Source: Candidatus Heimdallarchaeota archaeon AB_125 (GTDB lineage Archaea > Asgardarchaeota > Heimdallarchaeia > Heimdallarchaeales > Heimdallarchaeaceae). Taken from it: DNA of 10,845 bases. The notes below the pieces were generated by a model. It made no database searches, was not told the origin of the DNA, and saw only the letters and a list, made by a program, of their open reading frames with translations. Positions 6,412 through 10,845 of this stretch are shown here, piece after piece. Every line of letters begins with the position of its first letter. The stretch's first letter is position 1. A program made the translations under genes and the position numbers. Location of the stretch: the NCBI GenBank assembly GCA_001940755.1, contig MEHH01000066.1, positions 1-10,845 on the forward strand. The letters are read 5' to 3'.

Positions 6412-7466
6412 GATACTACCCCCGATGAATTAATCAATACAGCGATCACAATAGCGAGAATACCACTAACAATAGTCAGGATATTAAATGTCTTGACAAC
6501 TTCTTTTTCATGAAGGGGGCCTTTTTGTATAACTAAACCAACTAGTGTTATTGGTGCTTTTTTATCTCTAGTTGATTCAATTTTCCAATCTTTAGTCATT
6601 TTTGTCGGTCTAGTCATCTCTCTTCTTTCTAATAATCCTTTAACGCTACTTATTATTCCAAATGCATTCATAATAAAAGGTATCATAGCAATTATAACAA
6701 CTACTTCTAACCTCCCCATAACTGCTATTGCTCCTAAAGCTCCTCCTATTGCAAGGCTTCCTGTATCTCCTCCGAAAACCTTAGCCGGATAGCGATTAAA
6801 TATCCAAAATGCTAATACTGTACCAATCATAATTAGGATGAAAATATAAGTTAATCCTGATTCTGCTAACCCTGCATCATTGAGTGGATCTAAACCATTA
6901 CCAAAAACGATTAAATTGGAAAATACAACTGCAAGCAATACAATGATTGTAGTAGTCGCCATTGATCCGTTAAATACATCTAACATATTAACAGAATTAG
7001 CAGGTACTGCTACCACAAAAGGTAGAAGTATAAGATAGGCTATATTTAATTTTGTTTTTCCAATAAATGGTAAAATGGGTTCTGGTATATATCGTTTAGA
7101 TGCAATTATCGGGATTGAAGCAAATAGAAGTAGAAACGGTTTAAGTATAGCACTCAAATTTACGATATCATCTACTAGTCCAATTAAACCTGCTACTGTT
7201 ACTGTAATACAAAAAATACCTATAGATAATCTTAATTCAGAATCATTAACAAGAATTATCATTAAAACAGAAGATAGAATTATGGACAGTAATATTATGA
7301 TTCCTCCCCTCTCAGCAACCTTAGGCTTCTCTTTTTTATGAACATCTACACCATGAATCCCTCTTTTATGCATTATTCTTATATGAAGAGGTAATCCAGC
7401 TAAAGTAATAATAAAAGGGGTAAGAAAAGATAGTATGTAAATAATTACCGGTGCTACAGTAGCCAT
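6408..7466 (-). CDS. Alg7/DPAGT1-like UDP-GlcNAc:polyprenyl-phosphate GlcNAc-1-phosphate transferase
   Basis: This is a polytopic membrane enzyme of the MraY/WecA/Alg7 superfamily (PNPT). It moves a sugar-1-phosphate, probably GlcNAc-1-P, from its UDP carrier to dolichyl phosphate at the cytosolic face: the first step of N-glycan lipid assembly (archaeal relatives are called AglH). About ten hydrophobic helices are visible in 352 residues. Family residues are present: Lys-Pro-x-Val-x-Glu near 47-52, Asp99-Asp100, the Asn160-x2-Asp163-x2-Asn166-Gly block, and Gly232-Gly-Asp234-Thr-Gly-Ser. The cytosolic loop after about 280 contains Arg-Pro-Thr and ends in Gly316-Pro-Leu-His-Glu, which matches the eukaryotic Alg7 'GPMHE' pattern rather than the bacterial His-rich motif. 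The next gene downstream is translationally coupled. Start at ATG 7466 lies about 25 bases after a TATA-like element. Substrate sugar is inferred; the family is near certain. Confidence 0.92.
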   Translation of the reverse strand: MATVAPVIIYILSFLTPFIITLAGLPLHIRIMHKRGIHGVDVHKKEKPKVAERGGIIILLSIILSSVLMIILVNDSELRLSIGIFCITVTVAGLIGLVDDIVNLSAILKPFLLLFASIPIIASKRYIPEPILPFIGKTKLNIAYLILLPFVVAVPANSVNMLDVFNGSMATTTIIVLLAVVFSNLIVFGNGLDPLNDAGLAESGLTYIFILIMIGTVLAFWIFNRYPAKVFGGDTGSLAIGGALGAIAVMGRLEVVVIIAMIPFIMNAFGIISSVKGLLERREMTRPTKMTKDWKIESTRDKKAPITLVGLVIQKGPLHEKEVVKTFNILTIVSGILAIVIAVLINSSGVVS

Positions 7467-7486
7467 TAAGCCAAAATCTGTAAGCG

Positions 7487-7497
7487 CTATATGAAAT
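7487..7497 (-). promoter_or_regulatory. Possible TATA element of the Alg7-like gene
   Basis: In the 47-base gap the minus strand reads ATTTCATATAG, centred about 25 bases before the ATG. This would give a leaderless transcript of the transferase and small membrane protein independent of the upstream proline-rich gene. The match is imperfect, and read-through from that gene remains possible. Confidence 0.3.
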
Positions 7498-7513
7498 TTC
7501 CTATTGACATTTT

Positions 7514-8377
7514 TTACAGATCTTCTAATTTCTTAAGAGCTTTCAAAAGTTCAGCTTTATCTCCACTAACAGCTTCTCCGAAGAGCTCTGCTGATTTCTT
7601 TTCTTCTGGTGCTGCAGCATCTTCATCATCTATTTTTGGTACAGGAGGTTGTACTGTTTGTGGTTGAGTAGTAGGTGCATCAACTTGTGAAGGTGGTGCT
7701 GGTATACTTCCAGAAACTTCTTTAGAAATTGGACTAACATCTCTTTCTGCAGGTTCTGTGACTTGTGTTGCAGGTTTAGGAAAAGCGGATGGAGCTGGAA
7801 TATCAATTTTAGCTGGGATTTCTTCAGTTGTTGGTATTTCTGGTATCACTTCTGGTTCTGGTATAGTACTACGAATAGGTGGTGGAGGTGCAGGTGTTGG
7901 TATGGATGGAGCTTCAATAGTTGGAGGTACAGGCTGTTTTTCCTCAACCAGTTCTGGTTCTGCAGCAATAACTTCTGGTGAAGGTGGTGGAGTTGAAGGT
8001 GCGGTTGGCATTTCAACAACTGGTTCTGGCATTGTTTCTTTCTCTGCAATTTCTTTAAATGCCTGAACATCTGCAGGTTCGACTGCAGGTTCTTGTTGAA
8101 CACTTCTTGCTGCTTCAATTAGCAAAATCCTTTCATTAAGACCATCTATCCTTTTTCCTAAATTAGATAAATCTGGAGTACTTGCTGCTCCAGTTGGAGC
8201 ACCTCCTTGTTCTAATGCAGTAATTTTGTTCTCTAAATTCTCAATCCTTTCTTTTAATGACACAACAACGTTATCATAATCTTTGAATCTTTCTTGGACT
8301 GCTGAAACTATGCTTTCAACCATATTTTTTACCATGTTAACAGAATTCACCAAGGATTTTACTTCATCTTTTGCCAT
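7514..8377 (-). CDS. Coiled-coil protein with long proline-rich linker, a PTAP motif and a C-terminal helix
   Basis: 287 residues of no recognised family, with three parts. Residues 1-57 form an amphipathic helix that becomes a heptad coiled coil (about 36-57), and a second short helix lies at about 70-92. Residues about 97-257 are low-complexity, rich in Pro, Glu, Ala, Thr and Ser, with runs such as Pro-Ala-Pro-Pro-Pro-Pro (162-167) and an exact Pro-Thr-Ala-Pro at 124-127 (bases 7997-8008). The last 25 residues form a Leu/Lys/Glu helix ending at the stop. There is no signal peptide or membrane segment, so it is probably cytosolic, with two structured ends joined by a flexible arm. This looks like a scaffold or adaptor. 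PTAP is the ligand of the TSG101 UEV domain in eukaryotes, and a UEV protein is encoded 1.4 kb away; the link is inference. The long opposite-strand frames here come from the repetitive Pro codons. Confidence 0.85.
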   Translation of the reverse strand: MAKDEVKSLVNSVNMVKNMVESIVSAVQERFKDYDNVVVSLKERIENLENKITALEQGGAPTGAASTPDLSNLGKRIDGLNERILLIEAARSVQQEPAVEPADVQAFKEIAEKETMPEPVVEMPTAPSTPPPSPEVIAAEPELVEEKQPVPPTIEAPSIPTPAPPPPIRSTIPEPEVIPEIPTTEEIPAKIDIPAPSAFPKPATQVTEPAERDVSPISKEVSGSIPAPPSQVDAPTTQPQTVQPPVPKIDDEDAAAPEEKKSAELFGEAVSGDKAELLKALKKLEDL

Positions 8378-8407
8378 TTAAATCTACAAGTAACTTTTAT
8401 TTTAATG

Positions 8408-8418
8408 CATATAAAATC
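8408..8418 (-). promoter_or_regulatory. TATA element of the proline-rich coiled-coil gene
   Basis: On the minus strand TGATTTTATATG is centred about 35 bases before the ATG at 8377, predicting a leader of only some 8-10 bases with no SD site. It lies in the 128-base gap after the peptidase gene, so this gene probably has its own promoter. I see nothing else clear in that gap. Confidence 0.5.
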
Positions 8419-8505
8419 ATTGTTAAAGGAAGGAAGTTCTAATACAATTTGCTTCGAGTTTGCATTATCTTTAGGAAAAGAAGATAATTTGATTACTCAT
8501 TAAAA

Positions 8506-10497
8506 CTAGTAATTTATTATTTCAAGATTCTTAAGCAATTTCATAAAACTATCAATGACTCCTAAATCGATAATTTTCCAATCGACCAAACTTAAATTCG
8601 ATGTTATTTCGAGTATATTATTTTGATTATTTATTAGATTGATAGTATCTAGCATCAGGCCACCATAATCACTTGACATTATCTGTGATAATCTTTTAAT
8701 TTTGGTTAGTTGCTCCTCGGAGAAGTTCTGCTCTTCAGCTAACTGATCCAAATCACTCATTGCTTTGTAAACTTTCTTTCCACTAAATGGTCCTTCCCAC
8801 ATTCTCTTAGGGATTTTATCAATCAGTTGCTTTGTATTTTCGTCCTTGATTTCTTCTGTTAAGTCCTTAACTAACGCGTTAAATGAATTCTCTAAAACTT
8901 TCAGTTCGTTTTTTAGTAGCTCATCTACTTCTGTATTTAAATTAGTAAACAGATTGTCAATTGATTGAATTCCTTTTCTTTCGAATATTCTGTATGAATG
9001 AAGAAGATTTCTTATCAGATATTCTTTCTCATTCCTTTCATTGCTTTTGAGATGTGTGAGAGATTCTAACTCCTTTGTTATCATGTTTAGAAACAATCCC
9101 TTTCTTTTCACTAATCCCTTTAAGAAAATCCTTTGTATTTCTGTTGAGAATTTTTCTTCATAACAACAGGATAAAATTGTACTTACAGCTACAGAACCTA
9201 CTCTCTTTAATGTGGTTGGATCAACTTTTTCAATTGTATCAAGATTGGTATGGTGAAAGGTATCAGGGTGACCAAACATGACAGAAGGAATTCGTAGAGG
9301 AGCATCGTTAAATAATAACTGATCTGATCCACCTGCAAATGGTTTAATTCTGAAATTCCAAGGAAACTGCCATCCGCCTTGTTCAATAGCTAAAGGATTG
9401 TCTTTTACATTGTCTATACATTCTGATATTAAATCATTGAGAAAAGATGGAGTAGAAATACTCTCCTTGTTAAAAGTAAAAGGATAACCTACAAGAGATG
9501 GATGTTCACCTACCATATCAAGATTTATGCAGAGAATTGGTTTGAAATTATCCTCTTCTTTTTTTTCCATTATCCAAGGAATGGTTCCACTGAATTCAGG
9601 TACCCATAAAAATCTGATAGAACGTTCGGGATAGTCAATCTCTCCATTTTGAATTAACTTCTTTATCGTTCTGTAAATCTCAAGTAATAGTGAACTTCCA
9701 GATGCATTATCGTTCGCTGAGGGAGCTGGATGACAAATGTGTGCTATAATTATTATTTCTTCTTCTGGATGTTTGTTTCCTTCAATTTTAGTTGATAAAA
9801 CATGCATCTTCCCCTCATAAAGTTCAGCTCTAATTTCACCTTTTATTTTCACCTTTTTTCCTTCTTTCATATAACTGATTAGTTCTAATGCTTGTTTTCT
9901 AGAAAGAGAAAATCCAAACGTTGACTGCTCAACATTTTCTGCATTAGGCCACAACCCTACATATTGAATCATCTCCTGATATCCTTGCGCTCTCTGTTCT
10001 GAAGGGTATGCAACGACCCCTAACGCTCCGTGCTTAGCTAATCTTTCAATCAATGTTCTTGGAGAAGCTGTAGTTAATACTACTTTTCCATTTACATCAG
10101 CTTTTTCAAAATCCTCTTCCTTTCCTGCTCCAACATGGACTACTTCAGCTGTAAAATCCGCTGATTTTGAATGAGTGCAGATGCTTTCTGGAACCTCAGA
10201 AAAACGACAAAGCGCTTTTTTTGTAGGTTCTAACAACTGTAACGATCCATCTTCAATATCCCAAGAAATTGGTGTTTCCCATTCAGAGTATAGTTTTGTG
10301 CCGTCAGCTATATATTCATGAATCTGGTAATTTTCATCTCCAAGTTTCTTTAATTCATTACTCAAAAATTCTAAGGCTGTATGGAATTCTTTACTTGCTT
10401 GTATACGGTGATACAAACTTAGAAAACTTGTAGTTCTTTTAGCCTTTTCACCAGATAATTCTAGTGTAATTTTATTTATAAGCTCAAGTAGACTCAT
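8506..10497 (-). CDS. M28-type zinc aminopeptidase-like protein with PA-like insert (DUF4910-like)
   Basis: 663 residues from ATG 10497. An N-terminal helical region (1-60) precedes a PA-like domain (about 115-210), and an M28 zinc peptidase core spans about 232-445. Candidate metal and catalytic residues are His253/His256 in His-Ile-Cys-His-Pro, Asp263 in Asn-Asp-Asn-Ala-Ser-Gly, Glu301 in Pro-Glu-Phe-Ser-Gly, Asp327 in Asn-Leu-Asp-Met-Val-Gly, Asp392 in Gly-Gly-Ser-Asp, and His415/His416 in Phe-His-His-Thr. The HxCHP...NDN pattern is that of the DUF4910-type branch, which remove N-terminal residues from peptides. The last ~220 residues are a charged helical region without a known match. No signal peptide is seen, so it is likely cytosolic. 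A TTG at 10536 would add 13 residues, but it lacks an SD site, and a TATA element sits inside that extension at leaderless distance from the ATG; I prefer the ATG. Exact substrate is unknown. Confidence 0.88.
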   Translation of the reverse strand: MSLLELINKITLELSGEKAKRTTSFLSLYHRIQASKEFHTALEFLSNELKKLGDENYQIHEYIADGTKLYSEWETPISWDIEDGSLQLLEPTKKALCRFSEVPESICTHSKSADFTAEVVHVGAGKEEDFEKADVNGKVVLTTASPRTLIERLAKHGALGVVAYPSEQRAQGYQEMIQYVGLWPNAENVEQSTFGFSLSRKQALELISYMKEGKKVKIKGEIRAELYEGKMHVLSTKIEGNKHPEEEIIIIAHICHPAPSANDNASGSSLLLEIYRTIKKLIQNGEIDYPERSIRFLWVPEFSGTIPWIMEKKEEDNFKPILCINLDMVGEHPSLVGYPFTFNKESISTPSFLNDLISECIDNVKDNPLAIEQGGWQFPWNFRIKPFAGGSDQLLFNDAPLRIPSVMFGHPDTFHHTNLDTIEKVDPTTLKRVGSVAVSTILSCCYEEKFSTEIQRIFLKGLVKRKGLFLNMITKELESLTHLKSNERNEKEYLIRNLLHSYRIFERKGIQSIDNLFTNLNTEVDELLKNELKVLENSFNALVKDLTEEIKDENTKQLIDKIPKRMWEGPFSGKKVYKAMSDLDQLAEEQNFSEEQLTKIKRLSQIMSSDYGGLMLDTINLINNQNNILEITSNLSLVDWKIIDLGVIDSFMKLLKNLEIINY

Positions 10498-10518
10498 GAG
10501 CAGAAATGAAAATTCATG

Positions 10519-10528
10519 AATATATTTC
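10519..10528 (-). promoter_or_regulatory. TATA element deciding the M28 peptidase start
   Basis: The minus strand reads GAAATATATT, centred about 26 bases before the ATG at 10497, which predicts initiation at the A of that ATG. It would lie inside the coding region if the TTG at 10536 were used, so it favours the ATG. Confidence 0.45.
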
Positions 10529-10551
10529 TTTTGCAAGTAAGTGAATAATTA

Positions 10552-10845
10552 TTATTTCTGACATTCTTTACAGTAGAAAGTACTTCTTATGTCTTGAATG
10601 ATTCTAGTTATTTTGTTACCGCAGTTTTCGCAATTTCTTCCTTCTTTTGCATATACTTTGTGCCATTTTTGAGCCGATCCCTCTTCTCCTGAAGACGTTC
10701 TATAGGACTGAATTGTACTTCCCATGCTTTCAACAGCTTTACGGAGCGTTGTAGAAATTGATGAACCAAGTCTTTCAATCTCTTCTGATTTTAGGTCTTT
10801 TACTAATCTCATAGGACTGATTTTTGCTAAAGCTAAGGATTCTGA
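10552..10845 (-). CDS. mutM: Fpg/MutM (formamidopyrimidine-DNA glycosylase) C-terminal part, 5' end beyond the window
   Basis: The frame is open to the right edge; 97 residues are visible, so an internal Met (10812) is not the start. The first visible residues, Ser-Glu-Ser-Leu, match the Fpg segment 'Asn-Ile-Tyr-Ala-(Ser/Asp)-Glu-Ser-Leu' of the helix-two-turn-helix domain. It continues through the conserved Arg-Lys-Ala-Val-Glu-x2-Gly-Ser-Thr helix to a C-terminal zinc finger Cys-x2-Cys-x16-Cys-x2-Cys (visible residues 72, 75, 92, 95), ending Cys-Gln-Lys as in bacterial MutM. Arg87 in Arg-Ser-Thr-Phe-Tyr is the family's DNA-phosphate-contacting arginine of the zinc-finger hairpin. The enzyme removes oxidised purines such as 8-oxoguanine and cleaves the strand. 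Its catalytic N-terminal proline lies outside the window, so activity and Fpg versus Nei identity rest on the C-terminus. Archaea more often use Ogg/AGOG enzymes, which suggests bacterial origin. Confidence 0.93.
   Translation of the reverse strand, partial: SESLALAKISPMRLVKDLKSEEIERLGSSISTTLRKAVESMGSTIQSYRTSSGEEGSAQKWHKVYAKEGRNCENCGNKITRIIQDIRSTFYCKECQK

Noticed and set aside
7758..8118. Overlapping Gly/Ser-rich or Trp-rich plus-strand frames and a Gln/Leu/His-rich minus-strand frame
   Set aside because: They are shadows of the repetitive Pro/Thr/Ala/Glu codons of the proline-rich gene, with no start signals and extreme composition.
8378..8505. Possible small RNA or regulatory RNA in the gap before the proline-rich gene
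   Set aside because: I found only a TATA element and AT-rich sequence; no stable hairpin, tRNA-like or box C/D-like pattern could be supported by eye.
10498..10536. TTG start adding 13 residues to the M28 peptidase
   Set aside because: No SD site, and a TATA element inside the extension sits at leaderless distance from ATG 10497. It cannot be fully excluded without transcript data.

Overview
The window looks like a piece of an Asgard archaeal genome. It is AT-rich. It carries archaeal-style TATA elements and compact genes, most without Shine-Dalgarno (SD) sites. It also holds a set of eukaryote-like information and membrane-traffic genes: an ABCE1/Rli1 ribosome-recycling ATPase, a dolichol-type GlcNAc-1-phosphate transferase (Alg7/DPAGT1-like), and a UEV domain joined through a coiled coil to a C-terminal steadiness-box-like segment, as in ESCRT-I Vps23/TSG101. 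The last of these is the strongest pointer to Asgard archaea. The lineage within Asgard cannot be fixed from this window.

Layout. Positions 2-3428 (+) hold two consecutive reading frames of unrecognised function. The first is cut by the left edge and starts with at least three membrane helices. The second continues in another frame just after a run of six T. They read best as one protein of at least 1,141 residues split by a single-base shift. Convergent to it, 3445-5307 (-), is ABCE1. Divergent from ABCE1 across a 115-base promoter region is the UEV/ESCRT-I gene, 5423-6079 (+). From 6082 to the right edge every gene is on the minus strand. In transcription order from the right these are a 5'-truncated Fpg/MutM DNA glycosylase (10552-10845), a PA-M28 aminopeptidase-like protein (8506-10497), a coiled-coil/proline-rich protein (7514-8377), the Alg7-like transferase (6408-7466) and a small two-helix membrane protein (6082-6411) whose start overlaps the transferase stop by ATGA.

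How the genes may work together. The transferase and the small membrane protein are translationally coupled and probably act together at the first step of lipid-linked N-glycan synthesis. The UEV protein should be an ESCRT-I subunit that binds ubiquitin or peptides without conjugating. The proline-rich protein a few genes away contains an exact PTAP tetrapeptide, the motif bound by the eukaryotic TSG101 UEV domain, and has a short C-terminal leucine-rich helix. Together they suggest, but do not prove, an archaeal ESCRT-I adaptor pair. ABCE1 is full length but has two striking substitutions: Val in place of one of the eight Fe-S cysteines, and Ser in place of the D-loop Asp of the second ATPase domain.

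There is no gene-free stretch over 300 bases. I saw no tRNA, rRNA, CRISPR array or insertion sequence.
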